64,000 nt of DNA, from contig NZ_JAAKGS010000013.1 in NCBI RefSeq assembly GCF_011043555.1, positions 1-64,000 on the forward strand. Direction: 5' to 3'. This DNA is from Sphingobacterium sp. SGR-19 (GTDB lineage Bacteria > Bacteroidota > Bacteroidia > Sphingobacteriales > Sphingobacteriaceae). Made by a program: the position numbers and the translations under genes. The notes under the pieces were generated by a model. The model saw only the letters and a list, made by a program, of their open reading frames with translations, made no database searches and had not been told where the DNA came from. Positions 52,330 to 62,325 of the stretch are shown piece by piece (within the stretch, counting starts at the first letter, position 1; every line of letters starts with the position of its first letter).

Positions 52330-53448
52330 TCATTTTCCTAATGTCATACCATATATTGTCTTCCAATAGTAGCTTCCTGTAAACAACTTGCCGTCATCAG
52401 TAACATATATTGGTTGAATCAATGCGCTATCATTAGACAAATCGTTAGTGCCGCTGTAATAAGGATTATCTGGGTTAGTAACGTCAAATATCGCCACCCC
52501 CTTTTCGCCAAAATTTAGATAAACATTATTTTCGAATTTTTTCAGGTAACTAGGTTGCCTATCTCCTGTCGTCTTATGGTACCAGTCACTAACTGGAATG
52601 AGCACCATTTTTTTTTCTATATTGTCAAGATCAGACAAATCAGCTACTAACAACCCCCTTCTATCCGATTTTACACTAACCTTTTCAGTCTGTGTGGCGT
52701 AAGTTGCATAGAGATACGGATAATCGACAATCACGTCCATCGTTTGATAAAAGGGCATCTGGTTAACTAAAAAGGACTCATTCAGGGAGATCTCAGTTAC
52801 GGCAGTTGCTTTACCGCTGTGATCTAGTTCCCATATCCCGATTCCTTCGGCGAAATGAGCAAATGCGACATATAGTTTATTGTCATTTTCAAAGAAATCG
52901 AATCCTTGATACTCTCTATGTTTATGGTGTTTGTAAGAAAATATTTCCTTGGGGTTGCTAGGATTTATTGCATCGAAAATTATAAATCCCCCAATCCCCG
53001 AAACAAGTAAATATCTGTCCAAATACTGTTGAACCTCTACCAACTTCATATCCGAATTAATTTTCCGTACAGATTCAAGGTTGTCCTTCTGCAAAACGAC
53101 TAAGCTTCCAATCTCAGAAGAATTATTAGTAAAACTTCTTGTAGTCATATATAGATACCTCCCGTGAACACAGCCTCCTCTGGCGATGACTCTAGCGGAG
53201 GTGAACTCATCATTTTCTGCCAAGAGAATTAAATTCTTAGGATCCGAAGCGAGATACTTTCTTACACCATAATATCCCATAGCGTATAGTGTATCTTGTT
53301 CAGAAAAAAGATACCAATTGCCTTTAGCGAAAGATCGAAATATATCGGTTTTATAGTGAGGATTTAAGCGAATATAGATCGTGGCTACACCCAAAACGCA
53401 CAGCATACATATTAACCAGCGTGATATTTTCTTCCTTGCGCTGATCAT
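52330..53448 (-). CDS. LVIVD-like beta-propeller protein, membrane-anchored
   Basis: This 372-residue protein starts with an uncleaved-looking membrane helix (about 11-28, LICMLCVLGVATIYI). LVIVD-type repeats follow, such as YLLVSGIGGFIIFDAINPSNPKEI and VYLNFGEKGVAIFDVTNPDNPYY, which form a propeller probably in the periplasm. No enzymatic motif is seen. It is placed between a pyruvyltransferase and a GT14 gene in the same operon, which is unusual for such a protein. It may be a binding or assembly factor; the function is unknown. Confidence 0.75.
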   Translation of the reverse strand: MISARKKISRWLICMLCVLGVATIYIRLNPHYKTDIFRSFAKGNWYLFSEQDTLYAMGYYGVRKYLASDPKNLILLAENDEFTSARVIARGGCVHGRYLYMTTRSFTNNSSEIGSLVVLQKDNLESVRKINSDMKLVEVQQYLDRYLLVSGIGGFIIFDAINPSNPKEIFSYKHHKHREYQGFDFFENDNKLYVAFAHFAEGIGIWELDHSGKATAVTEISLNESFLVNQMPFYQTMDVIVDYPYLYATYATQTEKVSVKSDRRGLLVADLSDLDNIEKKMVLIPVSDWYHKTTGDRQPSYLKKFENNVYLNFGEKGVAIFDVTNPDNPYYSGTNDLSNDSALIQPIYVTDDGKLFTGSYYWKTIYGMTLGK

Positions 53449-53449
53449 A

Positions 53450-54304
53450 TCATGAAGTAGTTATAAATCTGTATACTCTATTGATAATTTCCATATCAAT
53501 ATTAGCATCGAATTTACGGGCGAAAAGGCAATGACTTTCGATTAATTTTTGATAATCTTCTTCTCTCAAAACCTTTGGATACTCAACATCATTCCAATCA
53601 ATATACCGTAGACTATCATTTTCTATTTGTAGGTTTTCTAGTTGCATGACAATCGTTTGATAAAAAAATTCATCAGCACAATTAGTCCATTTGAATCGAC
53701 TAATATATTCCGGATGATCATCCAAAAATTTCATTATTTTCTCAACACATCCATGTGTTATGTTTAGCCAATTGGGGCCTTTATAAAAATCATACTTCGT
53801 AGATCGAGGTGATACTTTTGAATAAACTGCAAATAAGAAATATTGGAGACTAAACAAATACTTATCCCATAAATTACCACCTCTATGAAACCAATTTGGC
53901 CAATACTTTGTCACCCGATCTAAACCACCTTTCTGTCTAGTGCCCTTCGTTACTTTTTCCTCGATAGAAATATACTCTTTGTCATTATCATAAAAAAAAC
54001 GAATAATCTGTTCATTAGATTTAATAGGAAGATCTTGCCCGGATATGAGCAAATATCTATCATACCGCTTCTCAAATGCTTTTTCTAACAGAAACTGTAC
54101 GGCTAAAATCTGCGAATAGCCACCCCAGTATACTTTTAGTTCTTTATACGCGTAAACATTTTGATCAATGATGTCTTCTGGACACACGCTACTTTTCTTA
54201 TCAATATGAACAAAAACATGAAAGTCTCTAGATAAATACCGGATTAACCGAACGGTTTGTTCATCTTTTCGGTGAATCAACATTATTATAGCAATTTTCA
54301 TCAT
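53450..54304 (-). CDS. GT14 (core-2/I-branching type) glycosyltransferase
   Basis: The 284-residue protein resembles the beta-1,6-N-acetylglucosaminyltransferase (core-2/I-branching, GT14) family. Motifs include IIMLIHRKDEQTVRLIRYL, VFVHIDKKSS, YWGGYSQILAVQFLLEKA, YLLISGQDLPIKS and FKWTNCADEFFYQTI. Bacterial members take part in polysaccharide synthesis. It likely transfers a sugar (GlcNAc or Xyl in known families) to the locus B repeat unit. Only a base separates it from the LVIVD-like gene downstream. Confidence 0.85.
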   Translation of the reverse strand: MMKIAIIMLIHRKDEQTVRLIRYLSRDFHVFVHIDKKSSVCPEDIIDQNVYAYKELKVYWGGYSQILAVQFLLEKAFEKRYDRYLLISGQDLPIKSNEQIIRFFYDNDKEYISIEEKVTKGTRQKGGLDRVTKYWPNWFHRGGNLWDKYLFSLQYFLFAVYSKVSPRSTKYDFYKGPNWLNITHGCVEKIMKFLDDHPEYISRFKWTNCADEFFYQTIVMQLENLQIENDSLRYIDWNDVEYPKVLREEDYQKLIESHCLFARKFDANIDMEIINRVYRFITTS

Positions 54305-54308
54305 ATAT

Positions 54309-55121
54309 TTACTCTGTCGATAAAACTTTCTTAATTAAACCTTTTGAAATTTCCCAATATCTTGATATCCAAAAATTAGTGATCTCAAAAGCCAATTCTC
54401 TTCTGTACTTCGTCGGTATAGATGAGTTGATTTCATTTTTATATCGTTTTCTGTACGATTTACTAAGCATTGGATTTTTTGAAATAGCTGAACTCGGTCT
54501 CCACATATAATGGTAAACATGATCAGGAATTAATGTAATTTGTTTCGCATTATATCCTAAACGGAGGTTCATTATAAAATCTTCTCCATGCGTGATTTTT
54601 GAGGAAATATTAAACGAGTTTAGGTCAAATAGTGATATTCTAGTCAATCGACCAAATGGCCCCCACGTAACATATTTTCTGAGTAATTTTTTTGAATATT
54701 GGACACCATTCAACTTTGCATAAGTATACTCTCTTTTAAACTTAAACGGACCTGTATATTTCAAACTACCACACACCATATCAGTATCCTCATCAACATG
54801 ATTAAACAACAGCTCTATCGATCGCTCAAACAGCTCGTCGTCCGAGTCGACGAAGGAAACCCATTCGCCAGTACAATTCTCCAAACCGACTTTTCGAGCA
54901 ATCGTTACCCCTTCATTTTCTTTATGAATAACCTTTATCCTAGAATCTTTCTTTGACCACGTATCACAAATATTACCAGAAGAGTCAGAAGATCCATCAT
55001 TAACTAATATAATCTCAATCGTATTAAATGACTGACTAACAAGGCTTGCTAAACATCTATCAAGAAATTCCTCTGAATTATAAATTGGAACAACAATACT
55101 TATCAGCGGTGTGCTTTTCAT
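54309..55121 (-). CDS. Family 2 glycosyltransferase
   Basis: This 270-residue GT-A enzyme starts with PLISIVVPIYNSEEFLDRCLASL and has IILVNDGSSDSSGNICDTW, VIHKENEGVTIARKVGLENCTGEW and the DxD in FVDSDDELFE. It is a typical inverting GT2 transferase of the cytoplasmic face. It overlaps the polymerase gene by 4 bp. Sugar and linkage are not determinable. Confidence 0.9.
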   Translation of the reverse strand: MKSTPLISIVVPIYNSEEFLDRCLASLVSQSFNTIEIILVNDGSSDSSGNICDTWSKKDSRIKVIHKENEGVTIARKVGLENCTGEWVSFVDSDDELFERSIELLFNHVDEDTDMVCGSLKYTGPFKFKREYTYAKLNGVQYSKKLLRKYVTWGPFGRLTRISLFDLNSFNISSKITHGEDFIMNLRLGYNAKQITLIPDHVYHYMWRPSSAISKNPMLSKSYRKRYKNEINSSIPTKYRRELAFEITNFWISRYWEISKGLIKKVLSTE

Positions 55122-56347
55122 TTATTCATTTTTTTAATTAATGTCTTATATCGCGTTTCCACAGCCAAATCAAAGAACCTCGCATAAAACAAAAAAAGTA
55201 AGATAATTATATAGTAAGTCAGCAAATACACTTCTGTTAAACAGGCAAAATTATATGCTATGAACATTATCGTGAAAAAAACATAATATGGTTTAAGTCG
55301 ATACTTCTTAATGAAAAATGTTCTTAACGCTCTCCATACAACTGTAAAAAAAGCTAAGAAACCAATTAAGCCGCACTGTAATAATATTTGTAATATAGTA
55401 TTGTGTGCATGTCTGTTCCCTTGAACTAGCCATCCTATTGAAGATAGACCGTAGCCAAAAAAAGGTTGATTGGAAAATAGCATAATCGCCTCATCCCAAA
55501 TGACTAGCCTTCCCGTAAAAGTGATATCTTTATTTAGAATATCCACAATGAAAAATTCGAATAAGTATTGTAATCTGAATAAGACAATACTTAGAAACAC
55601 AATAAAAATGATGAGTAAAGCTGTTTTCATTTGAAACAACTTTGGGACTCTTCGATAAAGAAACATGCTCAGGATAAATATTAGAGCAGCGGTATATAGT
55701 GTCCCTACGTTTAATAAGATAATGTTACCGCAGATCACTAAGAGTCCAAAAACATTGATCACTTTTCTATAATAACCTATTCTTTTGGTTAGATAGAACA
55801 GGATAAACCAAATAAACAACAAGGGACTTATTTGGTTATCTAATCCCAAAAAATTAATCCTTGAGGAATTCCAAATTGAATCAGTTTGGAACAGTCCATC
55901 CGGATATACTATTAGATAAAACAGATTAAGAAACAACATGAATCCAAGGCAAATGAAGTAGACAAACAGAAAACCAGCAGGACTTTTCCTGACATAATAG
56001 CCAAACATGCAACAATAAAATATTATTGCACCCATTTCGTTTACAATCGACGAAATATCATTTGAATTTATGAAAACCGCTATTGCCCATACACCTAAAA
56101 ATACTAAGACACTTTTATCAAATGAACTCAAAGACCCCTGATTACCATACAAGAAAAGGATAACTACGAGACTGACCATTTTATAATAAAAAAGCAATTG
56201 ATAAAAAGGAGATTGATAATCAGTCGTAACTTGCGTCAATGGTGTAAGTAAAGCGATAAACGGAAATAGCAATAAAAATATGCCTAGCATATCACTTTTA
56301 TTTGGTCGTCTAGCTAATAATTTTCTTATCGCTACTGATTTTGTCAT
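55118..56347 (-). CDS. wzy: O-antigen ligase/polymerase-like membrane protein (Wzy-like)
   Basis: The 409-residue protein has about ten to eleven membrane helices and a periplasmic loop with ITFTGRLVIWDEAIMLFSNQPFFGYGLSSIGWLVQGNRHAHNT. That resembles the O-antigen ligase/polymerase (PF04932) signature with its conserved Arg and His. It sits between GT2 and a pyruvyltransferase gene in a Wzx-containing locus, so polymerase is more likely than ligase. A TTG two codons upstream is rejected in favour of the ATG at 56347. Confidence 0.83.
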   Translation of the reverse strand: MTKSVAIRKLLARRPNKSDMLGIFLLLFPFIALLTPLTQVTTDYQSPFYQLLFYYKMVSLVVILFLYGNQGSLSSFDKSVLVFLGVWAIAVFINSNDISSIVNEMGAIIFYCCMFGYYVRKSPAGFLFVYFICLGFMLFLNLFYLIVYPDGLFQTDSIWNSSRINFLGLDNQISPLLFIWFILFYLTKRIGYYRKVINVFGLLVICGNIILLNVGTLYTAALIFILSMFLYRRVPKLFQMKTALLIIFIVFLSIVLFRLQYLFEFFIVDILNKDITFTGRLVIWDEAIMLFSNQPFFGYGLSSIGWLVQGNRHAHNTILQILLQCGLIGFLAFFTVVWRALRTFFIKKYRLKPYYVFFTIMFIAYNFACLTEVYLLTYYIIILLFLFYARFFDLAVETRYKTLIKKMNK

Positions 56348-56359
56348 AGCCAACTTATT

Positions 56360-57484
56360 TTATGCAATAAATTCTCTAATGAATCTCATTGAGCGTTCTC
56401 TCAACTCATCAATTTTGCTACTGACCTCTGCGTAATTGGGTTCATCTGATAAATTTAGATTCACAACGTCTACCAAATTAACAAACCTATCCATCAACCC
56501 CAATTGTGTCAAAAGGAAAGAAGCTCTATCGTCTTTGCTATCAAAGTTTATCTTCTTCAAATACCAAAAGTTTTTTCTGAACATAACCGAGAATATAGTA
56601 CCGTGAAATGATGATGTGAGCACCAACTCAGCATCCTTTATACAAGAAAGATAAGAGCTTGGACCGCCCTTTGGAGCTAATTTAATTCCATATTTCGCTA
56701 AATTCCTTCTTGACCACTCCTTTGCATCAATTATATAAATAGGTAAGTGCAATTTTTTGGACACCTCCAATATATATTCTATTGCCGTTTTTGTGTAAGT
56801 TATCGTGTACCAAAATATGTACTTTTCCTTAATTCCGGTTTCTGAACATAACGGTATATAGTCCTCTGTATTCAACAGAAGTGTGGGATCTGCCGTAATT
56901 TGGACCGGGATAGACGTCAATTCTTCTAGCCATTTTTTAGCGTTGTATTCACGAACAGAAAGTGCTGAGAAATTGTTAATGAATCTAGCATACTCGTCTA
57001 CATCACTAATCGTATTAATATTTGTTGCACCGAAGCTTACAGCATATGCTACTTTTTTACTAGATTTTACGAATGGGAGAAAATAAGCTTTATCGGCATC
57101 CTGAGCCTTTGTATTCCAAATCTGATCACTACCGCATACAACCACGTCGTACCGATTATCACACGCTAATAAACCCTCACTAGTTTTAATTCGGTTTGAT
57201 GAAAGAACTAAATAATTATTAGAAAACTCTTCAAAATCGTTGTATCTTTTCTTCAGCTTTTGATAATACAATAAGTTCAGACCTATTCTGGCCATTTGTT
57301 TGATCGTACGAGGGAAATACAGTATGGAGTACATCCTTTGCTGATTATGATTTGAAAAATCTATAATTTCATTAGGCAAATTGAATTTATCTTTCAATAC
57401 TTTTTGAAAGGCATACGCTTGCAACATAGATCCATTATTATGCGAAGCGTGAAAAGTCATGATTCCTACCATTTTATTATTCAT
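56360..57484 (-). CDS. Polysaccharide pyruvyl transferase family protein
   Basis: This 374-residue protein is the third family member in the window. It has MTFHASHNNGSMLQAYAFQKVL, VVCGSDQIWNTKAQDADKAYFLPF and VLTSSFHGTIFSVMFRKNFWYL. It resembles the 51141-52310 protein more than the 2713-3834 one (shared GSDQ(V/I)W motif). It overlaps the flippase gene by 4 bp. The acceptor is unknown. Confidence 0.85.
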   Translation of the reverse strand: MNNKMVGIMTFHASHNNGSMLQAYAFQKVLKDKFNLPNEIIDFSNHNQQRMYSILYFPRTIKQMARIGLNLLYYQKLKKRYNDFEEFSNNYLVLSSNRIKTSEGLLACDNRYDVVVCGSDQIWNTKAQDADKAYFLPFVKSSKKVAYAVSFGATNINTISDVDEYARFINNFSALSVREYNAKKWLEELTSIPVQITADPTLLLNTEDYIPLCSETGIKEKYIFWYTITYTKTAIEYILEVSKKLHLPIYIIDAKEWSRRNLAKYGIKLAPKGGPSSYLSCIKDAELVLTSSFHGTIFSVMFRKNFWYLKKINFDSKDDRASFLLTQLGLMDRFVNLVDVVNLNLSDEPNYAEVSSKIDELRERSMRFIREFIA

Positions 57485-59010
57485 TTTTTCAGTATCTTAT
57501 ATAACATATTAGTAACCAGTTGCTTTTCGTCATCACAAAACCCTGTATAATAAACACTGATAAAAAAAGCGATAATTGATACAGGAAATGTAATTAATAA
57601 CCTAAGGTCAAAATCGAATAAAGTTGTGATTATCAAACAAACTGATAAAATAACTATTGTCGGAATGATCTCTTTCGAAAAAACGCGATCTACATACAAT
57701 CTTATGGACAAATTCGCTTGAACTTTCAAAAAATAAATTCTAAAGGCACAAGCAAGTGACTCAATAAATACAGCACAAACCAAAACCGAATGAGGGGGTA
57801 ATCCCTGCTTCAATAAAATATACGAAACCGGGACATTCATGAGCACAACTCCGCCAATAACCAGTTGATAAGCCCGGATTTTTCCAGTGGCTTGAATAGC
57901 AGATTGTAAACCTATAGTAGTTTGATTGATCAGCGTTGTAATTAGATATAGAGAACAGAAAACAACGGTGTATTCCGGCACATCTTTTAACCATAACCTA
58001 AGAATGGAAGGCATTTCAAAAATAGCTGGAATGGCAATGAATGACACTAAGAAAAAACCTAATTTACTAGCCATCATTGACAGTTTTAGCATTCGTTTTC
58101 GGTCACTCACACCCTCACTTTTCATAATTTGGGGATTGATAGCCTTAAGAAGGGTCGCTGAAAAAAAAACAAGTTGTCCAGCAACTTGATTTGCAATACC
58201 ATAAGCAGCACTCACTATCGTTCCAAAAAAAACATTTAAAACAACTGCAATACCCTGATTTCTACCGACAACGCAAGCAGATCCAAAGAGATTCCATCCT
58301 GCGAAACCGCCCAGGTTTTTCATTAACAATTTATCATATTTGTAGTTTAATATCGTACACTCATCATACTTTTTAAGAGTGTACAGAGCGTATAACAGAA
58401 ATGAGACAAAAGTAACACCTGCCATAAAGAGTCCATAGTAAGCTAATCTTTGGCTTGCGATAAAATAGCTAAGAGAAATGGCAATTATCAATTTCATTAT
58501 CGCTTCGAGAATATTAACTATAGCAATCCACAACATATTCTCATGCGCATTTAATAACGCAGTAAATGGTACGGAAACTATTGTAAAAAATACAGAGACT
58601 GCCATATAAAGATAAACTGTCTTGGCGATTGGTACGCGCTCCGAAGGTATATTTAAAACCCCGTCAAATAGAAACTGAGACAATATAAGAAGGAAAAAGA
58701 CCACGAGTACTCCAAGTACAAGGTGTAAAATCCAACTGTTGATAAAAACCTTTTTACGAACAGAAAAATTTTCTTTCCCATGATAAAAAGACAAAAATCG
58801 CTGAGTCGCTGATGCCATTGCAGCATTCAGAAACGACAACATGGTTATAACCCCTGCGATCAAATTAAAAATACCGTAATCCGAGACTCCTAAAGAACTC
58901 AAAACTATCCGTGTAGAGTATAACGACACACAGATCGTTAGAAGCATTTTTAAGTATAAAATAACAGTATTTATAGCTACTCTTTCTGACGCAGCAGTAC
59001 GATCTCCCAT
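57481..59010 (-). CDS. wzx: Oligosaccharide flippase (Wzx, MOP superfamily)
   Basis: The 509-residue protein has about fourteen membrane helices with the MATE/MOP opening LGVSDYGIFNLIAGVITMLSFLN and AMASATQRFLSF. It is likely the Wzx of locus B, flipping the lipid-linked repeat unit. A TTG one codon upstream is disregarded for the ATG at 59010. It lies 12 bp downstream of wzc. It is a separate lineage from the locus A flippase. Confidence 0.88.
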   Translation of the reverse strand: MGDRTAASERVAINTVILYLKMLLTICVSLYSTRIVLSSLGVSDYGIFNLIAGVITMLSFLNAAMASATQRFLSFYHGKENFSVRKKVFINSWILHLVLGVLVVFFLLILSQFLFDGVLNIPSERVPIAKTVYLYMAVSVFFTIVSVPFTALLNAHENMLWIAIVNILEAIMKLIIAISLSYFIASQRLAYYGLFMAGVTFVSFLLYALYTLKKYDECTILNYKYDKLLMKNLGGFAGWNLFGSACVVGRNQGIAVVLNVFFGTIVSAAYGIANQVAGQLVFFSATLLKAINPQIMKSEGVSDRKRMLKLSMMASKLGFFLVSFIAIPAIFEMPSILRLWLKDVPEYTVVFCSLYLITTLINQTTIGLQSAIQATGKIRAYQLVIGGVVLMNVPVSYILLKQGLPPHSVLVCAVFIESLACAFRIYFLKVQANLSIRLYVDRVFSKEIIPTIVILSVCLIITTLFDFDLRLLITFPVSIIAFFISVYYTGFCDDEKQLVTNMLYKILKK

Positions 59011-59021
59011 CAATTTTCAAA

Positions 59022-61418
59022 TTATGATTTATTTCGAGAAAAAGTCAATTGCCACCACTTCCTTTTCTTTGCCGTTCCATATTCTCCATAACCATAGCCG
59101 TAACCATAGCCGTAACCATACCCATAGCCATAATTACTATAATAACCACCTTTCTTAGACTGAATATCGTTCACGATCAATTGGATGGGCTTAATTTTTG
59201 CCGTAGCTACGAGATCGTTTGGTATTCGTATCTGCTCTTTATAGGTATAGCCTTGACGAACAAGGTAAAGACAACAATCGGCATAACGGGATAGCAGCTG
59301 CGCATCCGTCACCATACCCACTGGTGGAGCATCCATCAAGATATAGTCATAACGTTGTGCTAAAATCTCCATGAGTTCATTTGCGCGCGGATGAACTAGC
59401 AATTCAGCCGGATTGGGCGGAATTGCACCCGCCTGCACTAAATCTACATTTTCGTGCACCCCGGAAGGCATCAAAATTTCCTCTAACTGCATATCTGAAC
59501 GTACAATATAATGAGAAAAGCCTTTCCCAGCCGGTAGACCGAGCTTCGCTGTCACAGAGGGTTTCCGTAAATCAAGTTCCATTAAAAGAACTTTTTTATC
59601 CAAAAGAGCTAAGGATACAGCTAAATTCAGCGCCACATAAGACTTTCCTTCACCGGACATCGAAGAGGTGAAGAGTATACGTTTCCCACCGTTTAAGGCA
59701 AACTCCAAATTGGTTCGCATGGCCCGGAATTGCTCCGCAATAGGTGATCGGGAAGTTTTGGAGACAACCACCTGTTCCTTCTCATCGGAATGAGCAATCA
59801 TACCCAATATAGGCAGATTATTTCGACCTTCTATATCCTCTATAGACCGAACACGTACATTCAACAAATCTTTGACATACATGAGAGCCAATGGGAAGAC
59901 CAGCCCCAAAGCCAACCCTAAAGCATATATCATTTTTCTCTTAGGAGAAAAAGGCTCCTTTGCGGCCTTTGGCGTATCAATGACTTTCGAATTAGAAACG
60001 TTTGCTGTACGACCAATAGCTGTTTCCTCCCACTTCTCCTGTAAAAAGATATATTGGGCCTGCTTAATTTGCTGCAACCGCGCCAAGTCGATATAGCCTC
60101 GCTCAATTGTGGGCACTTGGGTAATCTGCGAAGTAACACTGTTAGACAATTGCTGTTGGCTCTCACGAGCCAACTCCAGTTGCCTTCTGGCAGAAGCCAC
60201 GTTGGCGATCATATCCTGTCGTACACCGGCAATCTGTGCAGCGATATTCTGTACGAGTGGATTATCCTGGGTATTCGCTAACAGCAAACGCTCCCTTTGC
60301 AGCACCAATTCGTTGTAACGTTGTATAAGCGCATTAAAACCAATATCCTGGGGAATAACCGAGGATGGAACCACCCGTGGATGTTGCGTGTCTTTTAAAT
60401 ATGTTGCAACAGCATCTAACGCGGCCAGTTGTGTTTCGATTTCTGCCAACCGCTTGGTAAAATCCGCCGAACTTTCAATAAGTACCTTACCTTGTTCGGA
60501 AATATCAGCCAATTGATTTCGTCTTTTATAGCCCGATATGCGGTCTTCGACGCCTGCCAGTTCGTCTGTAATCGTACGCAATCTCGCATTGATAAAGGCC
60601 AAAGTAGAATCGGCAATAACATTCTTGTCATGCAGATTGAGCTCGACGTATTTATCAATGAGCGTTTCTAACAATTGCTCGCCGCGCTTTGGTAAATGAT
60701 GTTCAAAAGTCAGATCGATGGTCGAGACGTTCTTGTTGGTAACTTCGACAGAAAGCTTTTCCCTATAGGCAGCCGCGACGGATCGTAGGGGTGAAATGCG
60801 GAAACCATAACTGTCCTCTTGGGGATGTTCTTGATACGCTATAATTTTTAACAACCCTACACCCGTCAGCGCAAACGGCTCATCCAACTGCGCCTGAAAA
60901 AGTGTATCTGGATTAGAAAGTTCAAACCGATCGTCTTTCGTTGCCCGAATTTCAAACGCATAAGCTGTAGAAATGGAATCGGGATCGCTAAGCAGCGTTA
61001 CTTGAAAAGGTGCCGACAAAACCGGGACATTGTGCACGCGCCCTTTATTAAAATAGCTGATATAGGCTTGCTCTGCTAATACCATCTCGCGCATCAAATC
61101 GGCTGTCCTCAGTACCTCGACTTCATTATCTACCGAATTCTTGGTACCCATCAGACTAGAAAGATCGCCTAGAGCGGAGGAGGAAAGCATACCACCGCCT
61201 TTTTTCTCGTCAGAAACCAAGAGTTTCGCATGGATTTTATACGTGGGGCTCGTATACCGGAGGTAAGCATATGCAACCCCAAGTCCGATTAGTCCACACA
61301 GCGCAAACCAATACCAATTGTTTAGTATGCGGCCAATAAAACGGAGTAGTTCTTTGTTATCTGACTTTTTCTCCTCAAAATCAAACTCCTCTTCCCAATC
61401 TATGTTTTTATTACTCAT
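59022..61418 (-). CDS. wzc: Polysaccharide co-polymerase/tyrosine autokinase (Wzc-type BY-kinase)
   Basis: This 798-residue protein has a Wzz domain with a membrane helix at about 33-52 and a long periplasmic coiled region (about 225-440). A second helix lies at about 496-518 and a BY-kinase domain follows (about 545-745). Walker A is SSMSGEGKS near 586, Walker A' VLLMELDLRKP and Walker B YDYILMDAPP. The C-terminus is a Tyr-Gly cluster (about 765-785) for autophosphorylation. It controls polymer length and export together with Wza, and is reversed by CpsB, both encoded just upstream. Confidence 0.95.
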   Translation of the reverse strand: MSNKNIDWEEEFDFEEKKSDNKELLRFIGRILNNWYWFALCGLIGLGVAYAYLRYTSPTYKIHAKLLVSDEKKGGGMLSSSALGDLSSLMGTKNSVDNEVEVLRTADLMREMVLAEQAYISYFNKGRVHNVPVLSAPFQVTLLSDPDSISTAYAFEIRATKDDRFELSNPDTLFQAQLDEPFALTGVGLLKIIAYQEHPQEDSYGFRISPLRSVAAAYREKLSVEVTNKNVSTIDLTFEHHLPKRGEQLLETLIDKYVELNLHDKNVIADSTLAFINARLRTITDELAGVEDRISGYKRRNQLADISEQGKVLIESSADFTKRLAEIETQLAALDAVATYLKDTQHPRVVPSSVIPQDIGFNALIQRYNELVLQRERLLLANTQDNPLVQNIAAQIAGVRQDMIANVASARRQLELARESQQQLSNSVTSQITQVPTIERGYIDLARLQQIKQAQYIFLQEKWEETAIGRTANVSNSKVIDTPKAAKEPFSPKRKMIYALGLALGLVFPLALMYVKDLLNVRVRSIEDIEGRNNLPILGMIAHSDEKEQVVVSKTSRSPIAEQFRAMRTNLEFALNGGKRILFTSSMSGEGKSYVALNLAVSLALLDKKVLLMELDLRKPSVTAKLGLPAGKGFSHYIVRSDMQLEEILMPSGVHENVDLVQAGAIPPNPAELLVHPRANELMEILAQRYDYILMDAPPVGMVTDAQLLSRYADCCLYLVRQGYTYKEQIRIPNDLVATAKIKPIQLIVNDIQSKKGGYYSNYGYGYGYGYGYGYGYGEYGTAKKRKWWQLTFSRNKS
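59086..59132 (-). repeat. 12-bp repeats encoding the Tyr-Gly tail of Wzc
   Basis: Near-exact copies of TAACCATAGCCG encode alternating Gly and Tyr residues at the kinase C-terminus (starts at 59089, 59101 and 59113, the last degenerate). Copy-number change would keep frame and change the number of phosphorylatable tyrosines. Confidence 0.85.
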
Positions 61419-61459
61419 TTTTCAAAAAAATTACTTAAGACATCAAGGTAGATGATCTA

Positions 61460-62266
61460 TTATAGACGCGAAACTGCAATAATCAAAACCGATAAAATTG
61501 AGCCAATAATGGCATAGGTTTGCGTCCGCGCCGCATTGTTCGCGGCTGCTTTTCCCTTGCCTGGCTCTACATAGATGACATCATTCTGCCGTAGGTAGAA
61601 ATAAGGCGATTGGAACACTTCGCTGTCATTCAGATTCAAGCGTACTAATTCCTTCTCTTTGCCTTGATCGCGAACCAACAATACATTTTCCCGCTTGCCG
61701 AAGATGGTGAGGTCACCGGCGAGACCCAAGGCATCCAGTACAGTCACTTTCTCGTTGGGAACCGTATACGTCGCCGGACGTGTCACTTCGCCCAATACCG
61801 TTACTTTGAAGTTCGCAAAGCGCACTTGTACGGTCGGGTCTTTGTAATATTGACTAGCTAGCGTCGTAATACGCTCCCGGGCTTGATAGGTCGTCAATCC
61901 GGAAACTTGCACTTTACCAAGCAGAGTCATATTGACATAACCATTCTTATCGACCAAAAAACCGGAAATCACTTGATTACCGACATTGCTGGCTGAACTT
62001 GCGCCCACGGCTTGTACCGCCATCGATTGATTAGCTACAGCAGCGGTCGTCGGATCCAAGGTCTGGATAGTGATATTTAAGATGTCATCGGACTGGATCA
62101 CCGGTTCGGTGAAAGCTGCAGCTTGCTTAAGGATACGGGCGGTATCGGCCGGGAGATCGTTGAAATAAACAATCTTCTTGACCGAGCAGCTGCTAATCAG
62201 CAGCAATAGCACGAGCGGGAAGAATCCCCACCGCGAAAAGGTTGGTCTTTTCATTAATTTCTTCAT
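61460..62266 (-). CDS. wza: Polysaccharide export lipoprotein (Wza-like)
   Basis: The 268-residue protein has a lipobox (PLVLLLLISSCSVKK, Cys27), a polysaccharide export domain (about 50-150; IQSDDILNITIQTLDP, GFLVDKNGYVNMTLLGKVQVSGLT), and an SLBB domain (about 155-230; VTVLGEVTRPATYTVPNEKVTVLDALGLAGDLT). A C-terminal membrane helix (about 247-266) follows. It forms the outer-membrane export channel or its periplasmic part. The spacer to cpsB (62267-62325) is low-complexity. Confidence 0.93.
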   Translation of the reverse strand: MKKLMKRPTFSRWGFFPLVLLLLISSCSVKKIVYFNDLPADTARILKQAAAFTEPVIQSDDILNITIQTLDPTTAAVANQSMAVQAVGASSASNVGNQVISGFLVDKNGYVNMTLLGKVQVSGLTTYQARERITTLASQYYKDPTVQVRFANFKVTVLGEVTRPATYTVPNEKVTVLDALGLAGDLTIFGKRENVLLVRDQGKEKELVRLNLNDSEVFQSPYFYLRQNDVIYVEPGKGKAAANNAARTQTYAIIGSILSVLIIAVSRL

Positions 62267-62325
62267 TATTTAAACTTGTTGATTGTAGATTGTAGTTGTG
62301 TTGTAGTTTGTTGTTGTATTCATTT

